This document shows positions 38,001 through 51,124 of a DNA stretch of 64,000 nucleotides, one piece after another. Numbering within the stretch: the first letter of the stretch is position 1; each line of letters begins with the position of its first letter. The position numbers were made by a program, and so were the translations under genes. The notes under the pieces were generated by a model. That model searched no databases and was not told the origin of the DNA. It saw only the letters and a list, made by a program, of their open reading frames with translations. Location of the stretch: NCBI RefSeq assembly GCF_954871325.1, contig NC_088777.1:36743366-36807365 (forward strand), given 5' to 3'. This stretch comes from Gordionus sp. m RMFG-2023. Its lineage: Eukaryota; Nematomorpha; Gordioida; Chordodea; Parachordodidae.

Positions 38001-41000
38001 TTTTAATAAATTTTTTTAAATATATTTTTTTGATTGATATTTTTTAATATTTATTTTAAAAATCTTCTTCTTCTTCTTCTCCGTTTTATGGCGATTTCCA
38101 GGTTTACCCGGGTAGGCCAGTTTTCCCTCTGATTTTTCTTTTCCATTTTTGACGGTCCTGAGCATCAATACTTGTAAGATTCAAGCTTCTCATATCCGCC
38201 GCTATCACATTTGTCCACGTCATCTTGGGTCTTCCTCTAGGTCTTGATCCTCCTACTTCCATCATTGTGCATCTCTTTACCCAGTCATCTCTTGTCATAC
38301 GTTCCACATGCCCAAACCATCTTAGTCTATTTCGTCGCATTACCATACCAATCATTTCTATACCTAATCTTGCTCGCAATTCCTTGCTAGTTTTTCTCTC
38401 TCTCAGAGATACCCCACACATCCATCTAACCATCCTCATCTCTGTTCTTTCTAATTTGGCTTCGTGAATTGCTTTCATTGCCCATGTTTCACCGCCATAA
38501 ACTAAACAACTCCTCACGCAGCTTACGTAAACTTTCCCCTTTAACTTCAGAGAAACTTTTTTATTTGTAAGAATAGACGACATCTCTCTGAACTTCTTCC
38601 AAGCTTGTCTGATCCTTGCAACAACAGCAGAATCTACACCACCATCTGCGTTTAGCATATCACCTAAATAACAAAACTTATCCACTTTTTCTAGGGTTAA
38701 CCCATTGCCAATATCCAGACCACCATTTTTTAGGTTATCATTATTATGTATCCCTTTCATGCATGTTTTACAAATAAAGGTCATTCTTTCTAACATCAAA
38801 CTGCCTTTTTTCCCACTACATCTTTTATGTACCCATTTCTGGCATCTGGTGCATTGGATAGAATTTCTAGCAACTCCTTTCCCACATACACCACAAGGCC
38901 ACTTACCTGATTCTTCTATCTTTAGATTTTCCCCACCAATCATCACCTTTGTTTTTGATGCATTCATTTTCAGGCCCTTTGCTTCCATAGTCATCTTCCA
39001 TTTACTAACTTTATCCCTCAATTCTCCCTCACTGTTTGCCATTAATACAAGGTCATCTGCATATAATATCTCCCAGGGAAGTCCTTCACGCATTTCTCTA
39101 GCCACCACATCCATTACTAAGATAAATAATAATGGACTCAGCACGGATCCTTGATGAAGTCCTACCTTCACCTCAAAGCTGTCACTATCACCATAATCCG
39201 CCCGTACTGCTGTTTGTGCTCCAACATACATTGCCATCACTGCGGTAACTAACCATTCCTCCACACCGGATTTTCTCAAGGCCCATCTTGTAATCTCACG
39301 CGGCACCCTATCAAATGCTTTCTCCAAATCAACAAACGCATAATAGAGTTTCTTTTCCTTCGCAAGATACTTCTCCTGAATTTGTCTCACCACAAAAATT
39401 GCATCTATTGCGCCTTTTCCCGATGTAAAACCAAACTGCATTTCATCAATTTTGATTTGTTTCCTTATCCGCTTTTCTAACACTCTCTCAAATACTTTCA
39501 TTGCATGTTCCAAGAGTTTAATAGCTCTGTAAGACCCACAATCTAAAGGATCACCTTTCCCCTTGTATACTGGGATAATTATACTTCTTCGCCAGTCCTC
39601 GGGTATAGTACCTTCTGTGACAATCTGATTTGCTAAATTCATTAACCATTCAATCCCTAAATCATCAGAACCTTTAAACATCTCTGATACCACCATCGTT
39701 AAACCCGATGCCTTCCCTTTCTTCATCTTTTTCACTGCTCTCCTTATCTCGTCCTTGCCAAATTTACACCCTGGACCTTCTACCTTTGCACAACTAATAT
39801 TATTATTCCATTCATTTTCTTCATTCAAAAGTCCTTTCATGTAAATCTTCCAGGTGTTCTTAATACCACTACTATCAATCGTCATTTTTCCTTCCATATT
39901 TTTCAAACACTTTACACCTATCACATCCTGCCTCTTTTTTGACATCTGTTTTGCCATTCTAACCATATTTCCAATTCCATCAGCGCATTTCATTTCTTTA
40001 GCAAACTCGTGTCTTTTTTCTTCTTGAGCCTTCGCTATTAATTTCTTAGCATTTCTTTTAGCCATCTTGTAAATATCATTATCACTATTTTCTTTGCTAT
40101 TATACCATACTTTGAAACACCTCCGTGTCTCATCCACGGCTTTCGCTACCTCTGGGCTCCACCACCAAGTCTCCTTATGTCTAGGCGGCCCTTTTGTCCA
40201 TCCACATACCTCCTCAGTTGTCATTACCCAAGCTTTCTTCATGGCTTCCCACTTGTCATTCACCCCAGATGCTTGTGCCACCTCCGCCTCCCTAATCGCC
40301 AATGCCATATTGAATTGACGTCTAGCATTCTCCTCCTTCAATTTCCAAACCTTCAGCCTTGGGACAAACTTTCTTTTAGTGACCCTGGCACCTTTAAGAG
40401 TGAGATCTCCTACAACTAGTCGATGCTGATTTATACATTCCTCTCCCGGTATCACTTTCACATTTTTTATTATACATCGATCACATCTCCTTAATAACAA
40501 GTAATCCACAACACTTTTGGTACTACCCGACTTATAAGTCACCAGCTTCTCTGATTCTTTCTTAAACATTGTATTACAAACAATCATATCCATAGCATCA
40601 CTAAATTCTAAAATCCTCTCTCCTTCCAAATTTCTCATGCCGTAACTGAACCCTCCATGTACTCCTTCATAACCCTCACTACTCGCTCCCACATGTCCAA
40701 TCAGATCGCCAGCCAGGATAATCCCCTCTTCATTTGCCAGTATCGATGTCACCCCCAATAGACTGTCCCAAAATACATCTTTCTCTTCTTCACTTCTTCC
40801 AACCTGAGGAACATATGCCGAGATCATATTATATAGCTTTCTACCAATAATCATCTTGATAACCATTATCTGGTTGTCTAGCCTTCTCACTTCGACTACT
40901 TTGTCTACCAATTTCTCCGCAACCAATACCCCAACTCCAGCCTTACCATCATTACCTCCTTGCCAAAAGAATTTATACTTTTCGCTAGTCTTGCCAATCA

Positions 41001-44000
41001 TTCTGGTCCCATTTCCTTTCCATCTAGTCTCCTGTATGCAGCACACATCTATATGTCTTCTGTGCAATACATCGACGACTTCTCCCGCTCTTCCCGTCAT
41101 ACTCCCAACATTCCATGTCGCGACCCTAACTCGAACACCCGTAAACTGGTTTCTCCACTTTTTATCAGGTCGTTTATGGCCGTCATAGGTTTTATTTTCA
41201 TGAATAGTGGTTCCACCAGGTTTCCCATCCTTCTTTTTGTCGTTGGCGGATGAGGAGGCCCACGGGGTACTTTGGGCTGTACCCCGCCCATGCTTTGTTG
41301 TAACCATAGGGAAATTTTTGTAGCATGGTTTTTACAATCGGATGCCCTTCCTGACATCAACCTCTTTAAATGGTTTTTACACCCCGTCGAGGAGACGGTG
41401 ATCCTATTCTAGACCCAGATCACAGGGAACCTTTTAGACCTCCATTTGCCGCCAAAAGACGTTGCCACTCCCCCGCCACGATGAGGCTGAAGGTAGGATT
41501 TTGGGAGAGATAGCAAAATTGCACAACCAATAGATGCAAATGCAAGGCATCTAAAATGTCTTGCAACTCACATTGTCATGCTACAAATAATAAATGATAA
41601 TTTTATATTTATATTGTATTATATTGATAATAAAAAAATGAGTTGTAAATATTGTTTTTTCTATTGTGAAGATACAAAATCTTAAAAGATCTTATAGGGA
41701 AGGCTTGCTACCAGATTTCCGTTAATAATATAGTGTAAAAATATATTTTAATAATATTAAGAAGCAGATAAATATGATGGGGGTGGGGGGGGGGAGAAAA
41801 AATTCCCACCCATTTTACCAAATGTGTCTGATTTGGTAAATTTTTTTTAAAATAATAAAGAATTTACCCCTATCAAATAACTAAAAGTGCGTATATGATG
41901 TAACAAAAATATAAAAATAATGGCCTTATAAAAATAATGACCTTATAAAATTTGTGAGAAATATTTTACAAAAAGATTATAAACCCGAAGAAAATTTAAA
42001 ACATAAATTGGCCAAAGGCCTTCTCAAAGAGAGAGCCTAGCATAATTCAATAAAATATAGTAAAAAAAATTATCTAAAGGCCTTCATTTTTCGAAAAAAA
42101 CTTAGAATGTTTGGTGTATAATCTTAGTAATTGTTTAAAATAAATATAAATATGAGGGCTAACTTTGAAAATGCTAAAATTAATTTCGTAATTATATTCA
42201 TTTTCGAAAAGCTATTTAATACTTTGATAGATTTAAATTTCAATAGTAGCTCTAACTTGTAATTTCAGATCATTCACTAAAGTGAATAAATATTTAAAAT
42301 GTATTTACTCACAGAATTGAAATAAATAAGTCAAAAATATTATAGTTAGTTGATATACAAATAACCGATGCAGGATTCTATATTTAAATATATTTCGTAG
42401 TTAACATTTTAGGAAAAAATAAATTAATCTTACAATTATTTTAATCTTATATTGGTCTACTATTATAAATTATATTATAAAAACATTTCCGGATGTTATG
42501 AAGATTAAAGTTTAATCATAATAGTGAAATTTATTATCATTTGAAGTGATAAATGTTTTATTAATAAAATCTTGAATTTAATCAAATCAAGGAATGACGA
42601 TTTGCAGGAAAATATCTCGTCATTAATTTTGAATATATAAATAAAAGCGAATTTAGGATCATTATTGTTGATATTACTGTTAGTGACTTAAAAATATAAA
42701 ACATATCTAAACTGAAATTTTAATTTAACATGTTTACAAAACATATTTTTACCCATTTAATTTAAAAAAATTTTAAAAAGTTCAAAAATAACGATTATGA
42801 CAATTGTCACTTTTCTATTATACACTTTCCCTGAAATATTAATTTAATATGTTTACAAAACATATTTTTACCCATTTACTTTAAAAAAACTCAAAAAAGT
42901 TCAAAAATAACGATTATGATCATTGTCACTTTTCTATAATACACTTTCACTGAAATATTAATTTAACATGTTTCCAAAACATATTTTTACCCATTTACTT
43001 TAAAAAAACTTCAAAAATAACGATTATGACAATTGTCACTTTTCTATAATACACTTTCCCTGAAATATTAATTTAATATGTTTACAAAACATATTTTTAC
43101 CCATTTACTTTAAAAAAACTCAAAAAAGTTCAAAAATAACGATTATGACAATTGTCACTTTTCTATAATACACTTTCACTGAAATATTAATTTAACATGT
43201 TTACAAAACATATTTTTATCCATTTACTTTAAAAAAAGTTTAAAAATAACGATTATGACAATTGTCATTTTTCCATAGTACACTTTCACTGAAATATTAA
43301 TTTAACATGTTTACAAAACATATTTTTACCTATTTACTTTAAAAAATCTAAAAAAAGTTTAAAAATAACGATTATGACAATTGTCACTTTTCCATAGTAC
43401 ACTTTCACTGAAATTTTAATTTAATATGTTTACAAAACATATTTTTACCCATTTACTTTAAAAAATCTAAAAAAAGTTTAAAAATAACGATTATGACAAT
43501 TGTCACTTTTCCATAGTACACTTTCACTGAAGTATTAATTTAATATGTTTACAAAACATATTTTTACCAATTTACTTTAAAAAATCTAAAAAAAGTTTAA
43601 AAATAACGATTATGACAATTGTCACTTTTCTATAGTACACTTTCACTGAAATATTAATTTAACATATTTACAAAACATATTTTTATCTATTTGCTTTAAA
43701 AAAACTCAAAAAAGTTCAAAAATTACGATTAGGACATTTGTCACTATTACCTAAAAAATTATCTATCAAAAGATATATAATAATCATTTTTAAAAAAATA
43801 TTAAAGAATATCAATCAAAAAAATATATTTAAAAAAATTTATTAAAAAAATATATTAAAAAACATCAATCAAAAAAATTTATTAAAAAAAATCATATAAA
43901 CACAAAAAATTAAAAATATAAAAAAAAATATCAATCAAAAATATATATTTAAAAATATTAATTTAAAAAATCATATAACACAAAAAAAAATATTAAAATA

Positions 44001-47000
44001 AATATCAATCAAAAAAATATATTTAAAAAAATTTTATTAAAAAAACATATAACACAAAAAATAAAAAAAATTAGCGATCAAAAAATATATTGTAACAAAT
44101 TAAAATATATTTAAAAAAAACTATAATATTAATCTTAAAAAATTATTAATAATAACGAAAAAATTATTAATAATATAATATTACAAAAACACATTGCCTG
44201 ATTTAACCCGGCAATGTGCACATTACCTGGTTATTTCGGCAATGTATACTTTGCTGAAATAACAAAATTACCCTGCCTACCACATTGCCGGAATTTTCAC
44301 ATTGCCGCTAACATATATACTACCAACATACAAATTTTTTTAAAAATCGAAGAGAGTCGGTAGAGAATCTACTTTTTTTGGTTGATAACATACAATATAT
44401 ATATAATAAAGTTAAAAATTCAAAATAAAAAAAATGTTTTATATTAGTTTATTTTAAGAAACAAAAAAAATAAGTAACGGCAGAGAGATAAACAGAGAAA
44501 GAAGAGAAAAAAATATATATCTTGAAATCAGTTTTACTTTAAAAAAAATTTGCAGGAAAAAATTTGCCAGGGAACGACAGAAGAAAATTATGAATTCTTA
44601 CGTTTCGAAACAGAAAAAATTTATTCAACACGTATCTCAAAGTTATTTTTATTAGATATTAAATAGCATTTTATTAATCTTGATGTCGGTTTTAACTCAA
44701 TATTTAACGCATTTTTGATTATCTTCACCCTTATCACAAGTTATATATCCACAAAACATTTTTAATCTTTCATTCCTCTCTTTGTGATTATGATGTCTTG
44801 GATTTAAAAAATAATGAAATATATAATAAATAAAGATTATATAATTGGTTGCCATTTAGCGTGAGGCGGAATTTTTTAAAAAATAATCTAAATAACGGAC
44901 CCGTCCCAACAAAATAATTTTTTATTCATTTTTATAAATCACCGTTTTACTGAGTTTCGTTCTTTTGTTTTTTTGATCGATACATTATGTAATGACCCTT
45001 AAAAAAGGCAGAGTGAAAATTTTTGGACCTTTGGTCACATAATACCTTAATCTCTGATTATTTTAATTAGATTCAGAGACATAATGAGATTACTCTATTT
45101 TGTTGACACCAACACTTACAAAAATAAGATATAAATGAATTATTTTATTTTGATCCTGATTAGAGGTTAAGCGTTCCCTTGCTCAAACTGGTCCACGAGC
45201 TGGACAACATGTCCAAATATTTTTACTGGCCAGGTCGGAAGTTCGCAAATTTCTCATGGCTTACAATTAGGCAAATATGTTACTTTTTCTTCATAAGAAA
45301 TTATTAGTGACTTGATCTGTCACAATTTATAAAATTATTTTATTGTAGGCAAAAAGTGGTATGGACCGCGCCGAAAATTGTTTTTTAAAATATTCCCCTG
45401 CTGTTGAGGCCAACCTCTAATCCTGATATATGATTCCGAGCTTCGATGATTATTTTATTATGGTGATTTAATTTTTATCGCCCTCAATTAGTTTTTTTTT
45501 CTTTCATATCCCTAGTTGCCTCTGAATCCTTTCATTGTTTTCTTTTTTTTCTGAAATGCAATATTACATTAGATCCCAACCTATTTTCCCATCCTTCCTC
45601 AACTACTATCGATATTTCTAATTCACCCTCTAACACGGAACTTTCTGGCCAACGTGTTCTCGAGCCATCCTTTCTTGACCAGGATTCAAGTGCCAAAGAA
45701 CAAAGCAAACGTGAAGGTTAGTTTTATTTTCGATCGCCTTACATTATTAAAGATATAAATAAATGTTTTTTCAAAAAAATGGAGATGGAACCAGTGTTTA
45801 AGAAAAAAAAATAAGTTTTTTCACCCAAAATTTGAGCAAAATATATTTTGAAGATCAAAAAAATTGAAGATTTTAATTTGAGCAACCTCAAAGATGATTT
45901 TTGAGCAAAATGAAAATGTTTTTTATAAAAAACATCAAAGGGAAAATCAAAAACCATTTTTCATTTTGCTCAAGAATTTTTTTTGAGCATAATCAAAATC
46001 TTCAAAAGGAGGATCTTTGAAGATTTTTATTTTTTGAACAAATATTAACTGGATAGAACATTGAGCGGTGAAAATTTAAAAAGAAAAAAATGATTATTTT
46101 TTATAAGAAACAGAATCATCTATCATCTCGAAACCTACTTTGATAACAGGGACCGAAACATGTGCTATTTGTGGTATGCTAGTTAGACTCGAAGACCGGA
46201 ATTGCGATCAACCGAGCGGGTTAATAGTTTTCACGAACAATTCCAGTGGTTATTCACTTTATAAAAATATTATATAGACCGATTTAAAAATAATCTTTCC
46301 CAGGGCTATTTTACGTATGTTAGGCTTTATGGTAATATGTTAAACGAAATTTAATATAGTTAACAAGGAAATTATAGATGGCTTTAGCATTGCATTCAAA
46401 TAAATTTTTTATTTTTTTACAGTTTATTGTATAAATAATAACTAAAAAAAATTAGAAATAGCTGTTAAGATCGTGTCAATTTACAAGCCATTAATATAAT
46501 TTCAGGTTTTTATTTAAATTTTCTTAATATTTCTTAAAAATTAGGTAAACAGTTTATTTATTTTTCACCATAATTTCTATATCAATTATGTTTAAAAATT
46601 AAATAAATAAAAAATTCTTCCAAAATCTGAATATTTATTTGTTTTTTTAACCCTAATCACTCTGGTTAGAGTCTAATACATATCTGTTCCTCCTTTTCAG
46701 CTTTTTTAAAATTTACCCATATAATCTCATGGTCTTTTTTTCTTTTTTAAGCCATTTTAAATGTCGACTTATCTTCCCAGATAAAACAGTCACTCCATGT
46801 ATGGTTACCAAATTCTATATTTTCTGAATTCATTGGCAGATACATAATGTTTTTGTTGAAAATATTGTTTTTTTATAAATGTAGTCGTAATAGATATTAA
46901 ATTAACCAAATTTCCCAATAGTACAAATTTCTTCGATTTATTATTATATTATTTATAATTGTGTTTTGGAAATCGGTATTTATTTCGGCCACTTTCATAT

Positions 47001-50000
47001 TACAGAATATCTATTCAAAACTGTTACCGTAATCATTTATATTATATTTCATAAAAATTTATTCTCCCTCAAGTTCTGGGCAAATGTTGGAACCCATATT
47101 TGGAAATTCCTGACATATGTGACGTGCCACTCGCAACCCTGAAAAATTCCTCCCATATGGAATCAAATTCAATAGATTATGGCGCCGAATATCATATTCC
47201 CCAAGATTCTATCGATACTATAAATTCCATACTTCCCCTAACTAATAACCGTTATCCAGTAGGAAAAAATGCGTTGGATATCGAAGCGCCATCATCTTCC
47301 ATAACCGCTCCACGGAATGCGGTCCGAAAGGAATTTTATTCAAGCAAACTAAAAGGGGAGAAAGGTATCGACAAATCTATCTTGAACCATATGCGAGGTA
47401 ACATGGCATCAAACATGGTCAAGGCTTACTCGCAATACTTCGAAGCAGTGAAAAATGAATCCAGTGAAATAGACAATATAAAAAGATTGGGAAGTTTCGA
47501 TGGTTGGGTCAATTCTCAGATCTTGTCTAATGGGTTGATACCCGAGGTTTTATTATTTATTTTATCCTTCTCTCCCTGAATTTTCGATATATTTTAACTA
47601 GGGCTGTACCGATCCACAGATTTTTCACCGATCCCATATTTATATTGATTTTTATTTGCCTTCTATTTTTGTATCAATGTCATAAATTACTTTAACAAAA
47701 ACCAACTATTCACCAATGATTTAGCGTATTTTATTTTTTTAGTTTTCCTAAGTTGATATTCCCATTTAAAATATTTACAATGTTTATTGGTAAATTTAGT
47801 GTTGTTAAACAGCTCCATTTAGCTTGAGCCAAATCAAAATTTTAACTAAAATATTAATAGTTATGCCTCCAAATTTCGCCAATAGAATTCCAACCTTTCT
47901 GATATCTGTAGGAAAAATCAATAAGCATGGGTAATTTACTCTTGGTCAAAATTTTGAGTTAATCTTTTTTTAAAATTGGCCAAATCGAGTTGTTTACTAA
48001 CTGATGTGACTCGTTAGATATTTTAAAATCCTTTTCTTTTTGCAGAGCGAAGTGTAAACAAGACACATGAACTTCATAAAATTCTTAGCATTGACACTTT
48101 TTTTTATTACTTATAAATTGACTAGTTGATAACCCATCAAAAATGATGGGAATAAAAAAATCATGAAATATTACAGGAAAATTTTTTTTATTAAATAAAG
48201 GAGAACATTCAGTGAATTTTCTAAAATTTGGAGGTAAATTACATTAAATAAGGAGATTGAAAGTATTTCTTTTCCCATTATCTATATAGAAATAGCTGGT
48301 AGTAATTGAGGTATCGTTAATAGCCTGGATAACCTGATCGAACGCATGTCGCTGTAAAACATTCAGATTGGATAACGTTACCATTGATACATCTGCTTCT
48401 ATTATTGGGTCATATAAATTAGACTGAGTGATAGGGTCAGGAGATGGAAGATTAAAATCGTTGCAATTGAACCCAGAACAATCTACACAGGTTAGAAGTA
48501 TGGAGGATATTCCTGTGGTAGCAAAGGGTAAGACATTTTTTTGTTGTCCTCTGAGATAGTGTAGTAGAGTATTGTAAATATATGTCGTCTTACCTGATCC
48601 ACCAGGAGCATCTATATAAAAAAATCTGGTAGTAATTGAGGTATTGGCAATAGCCTGGATAACCTGATCAAACGCATGTCGCTGTAAAACATTAACAGGA
48701 TTCCTTACATAAAGATTTTATGAAAAATATACGTTCACCACCGCAAATTATGGTAGTAGAATTTTTTTTATCTCAACCACAATATGGGAACTTTGCAAAT
48801 AGTTTAAAATACCTATTTATCAATATCTTCCCATGCCAGAAAATTAACCTTCCTCACTAATCCTAAGTACTTATTATAAATTAGATTTAACAAATAAATT
48901 TAAATTATATTTAGCCAATTGAAAAATAAACATTTATCTCATATTACCACCCCAAAATATGCCAGTATAAAAATTTTATCTCAATACAATATTTGAACTC
49001 TGGAAATGACATACAATACCAATTTATCAATATCTACCCTACATTTTTAAATATTCTATAATTTGATTTATTCTGTATCTTCTTAAAATACCATCGCAAA
49101 ATATGGAAGGAAAATTTTTTTTAAGTACTTATTATAATTTAGATTTAACAAATAAATTTAAATTATGTTTAGCCAATTGAAAAATAAACAATTATCCCAT
49201 ATTACCACCCAAATGCCAGTATAAAAATTTTATCTCAACAACAATATTTGAATTCTGGAAGTGACATACAATACTAATTTATCAATATCTACCTACATTT
49301 TTAAATATTCTGTTTCTTAAGACTCAAATAAATAAATAAAGTTTGCTTTGTTAATAAAGAAAATAATTAAACATCTGTTCTGTCTCCTATATTCTGGGGC
49401 CTTTGGCAGATATACTATTATGTCCTGTTGTAATCATTTCGTTATTAATATCAACATGTGAAATGCAGGTTGAGTATGGGTCATTTGAGACTTTAAAATT
49501 ATTTTCTGATAACCAGAGGTAAGCTCAAACATGATTTAAATCTTGTGCCAACCTGGTGGTGATTTATTCTGTAATAATATCTATAAAAATTAAACATCTT
49601 TTTAATTACTGTCTCCTATATTTTGGGGCCTTTGGCAGTGTCTTGTTGTACTTTACGATTTTTTAATTAAAATAAAAAATGGTTGATTTTAAAATTAAAT
49701 AATATAAATAACTATAAATCAAAAAAATAAGAGCTTAATAAGCCAATAAAAATAAAGATTAATAAGCCAATAAAAATAAAATTGCATAATAATAATATAT
49801 ATATTAAAGATTATATCACAAATTTTAATATAGAAGGTGGGTGAGTGGGAAGAACGTTTGCCTTTAAAACGTTAAGTCATGGGTTCGAATCCCGTGATGT
49901 ACAAAAAATTTTCTTAAAATTTAACATTAGAGAGATATAGTCTCCATCGATTTATTTAACATTAAGAAGATAGGAAAGTTGATAGGAAAAATAAAAATTA

Positions 50001-51079
50001 ACATTAAGATGATAGGAAAGTTGATAAGAAAAATAAAAATTAACATTAAGAATATACGAAAACGTTCATTTCTTGATTACGGTGATTATATATATAGATA
50101 GTCAGATATTCGATCTAGTTAAATGTTATATACAAATGACCAAATTTTTACCCGTTCATATGTATTTTTTTTATCCATATCAAACAATTATAAATGAAAA
50201 TATTATTGAACAAGTAATTTTTTTCTAAAATATGTTTTAAAAAAAACTGACATAAAAGCCTTAAAAAATTTATGTGTTTTTTATTTCCCATATATTTTTT
50301 AAATTATTAATTCCGAGATTTATAATTTTTTTTATTAATAAAAATTTGACTATCACACACTTGAATATAAAATATTTTATTGAATTCTAAGTAATGAACA
50401 AGAATAAATAATATAGAATAAATTGTGGGCGATTGTATAGAATAAGTACGGAAGATTGAAGGTTAAGAATATACCATCAATTGTAGTATGTGGAAACCGT
50501 GAAGATTAGGAATATTAATAATTAAGTTCTTTATTTTCAACTAAGATCAAATAAAAACAAAAAAGTGAAAGTAATCATGATCATTTAAGTATATATACAA
50601 AATTAACATCAATTTAATATTAAATAAAAATCATTGTATATCTTTTCAAAACATCAATTTAATATTAAATATAATATAATATATCGTTTTAAGCCTTAAG
50701 TCTTCTACAATACAAAATCCATTAATAAACATTGTTACTTGTATTTAACACTAAGTATAGGAGGCAATTTAAGGTTGTTGTAAAATTTTATAAAAGATCT
50801 GAACCCAAACTCGATACCTATGGAAAATCGGAATCCCTTATGCTTATTTAATCTAAAAACAAAACTTTATTTTATATCAGCAATGGTTATATCTTATCAA
50901 AAATTTCGGTTGGGACAAGTACACCCACTTGACTACCTGCGGCCATTACCTGCATTATTCGTGTTATAAATCTTATATGGATACTTTACAGGTAATTTAT
51001 ATATAATATGTATTTATTTAATGTAGTCTCTAGTAAAATCATACTAAAAGTAAGAAACAATGAGTAGGAATAGATAGAT

Positions 51080-51124
<45 letters not shown>

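Larger units (their letters stand above)
37362..44312. mobile_element. Element T: 6951-bp inverted-repeat transposon carrying a LINE and a satellite
   Basis: It starts GTTAGCGGCAATGT and ends ACATTGCCGCTAAC. The flanks ATGTATAC (37,354-37,361) and ATATATAC (44,313-44,320) match at seven of eight positions, and removing T plus one flank rebuilds the right repeat of E1. The terminal inverted repeats are very long, about 700 bp on the left and 540 bp on the right. They are highly similar, with GGCAATGT words repeated five or more times per end and then A/T repeats with TGATTGATATTTTT and TTGTGTTATATG. No transposase is visible. The interior is the LINE (38,062-41,530), 1.2 kb of featureless DNA, and the satellite. 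The 8-bp duplication suggests hAT or P-type mobilisation. Confidence 0.85.
35001..44390 (+). mobile_element. DNA transposon E1 with ~400-bp inverted repeats, split by element T
   Basis: The left repeat (about 35,001-35,440) starts near ATCAACTAAAG and contains CTCTTCGATTTTT, GGTAGTATATACACTAAC and TCATGAGATATGGCCATCTT. Its inverse occupies 36,985-37,361 and then resumes after T at 44,313-44,390 (ACTACCAACA, AAAAATCGAAGAG). Without T the element is about 2.4 kb. Inside are transposase-like remnants (35,897-36,660). The superfamily is unknown to me, the outer ends are approximate, and no target duplication was fixed. Confidence 0.75.
34200..45165 (+). other. Intron 21 of UBR3, about 11 kb, mostly mobile DNA
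   Basis: It contains, in order: a TA microsatellite with a hAT-like MITE, transposon E1 split by element T, T carrying a full-size LINE and a satellite array, and the remainder of E1. The stretches 34,640-35,000 and 44,400-45,165 are A/T-rich and show nothing I recognise. Confidence 0.8.
47547..50919 (+). other. Intron 26 of UBR3
   Basis: 3.4 kb. It contains a truncated CCGAT/AGTGTTG composite (47,599-48,050), a Helitron helicase fragment (48,240-48,695), a tandem duplication (48,866-49,313), and a tRNA-derived SINE head (49,831-49,905). The remainder is A/T-rich without features. Confidence 0.7.

Noticed and set aside
38225-41253. Open frames on the + strand opposite the LINE
   Set aside because: They are mirror frames of the 1067-codon LINE protein, without recognisable motifs.
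41097-41360. 87-codon frame on the minus strand overlapping the LINE frame start, considered as a first LINE ORF
   Set aside because: It overlaps the main frame in another register and reads the same conserved leader. RTE-type LINEs often have no separate ORF1, and nothing in it resembles a nucleic-acid-binding protein.
35001-44390. Whether the long inverted repeats could mark a Polinton or similar virus-like element
   Set aside because: No capsid, ATPase, protease, polymerase B or integrase sequence is present. The coding content is a DNA-transposase-like remnant and a LINE.
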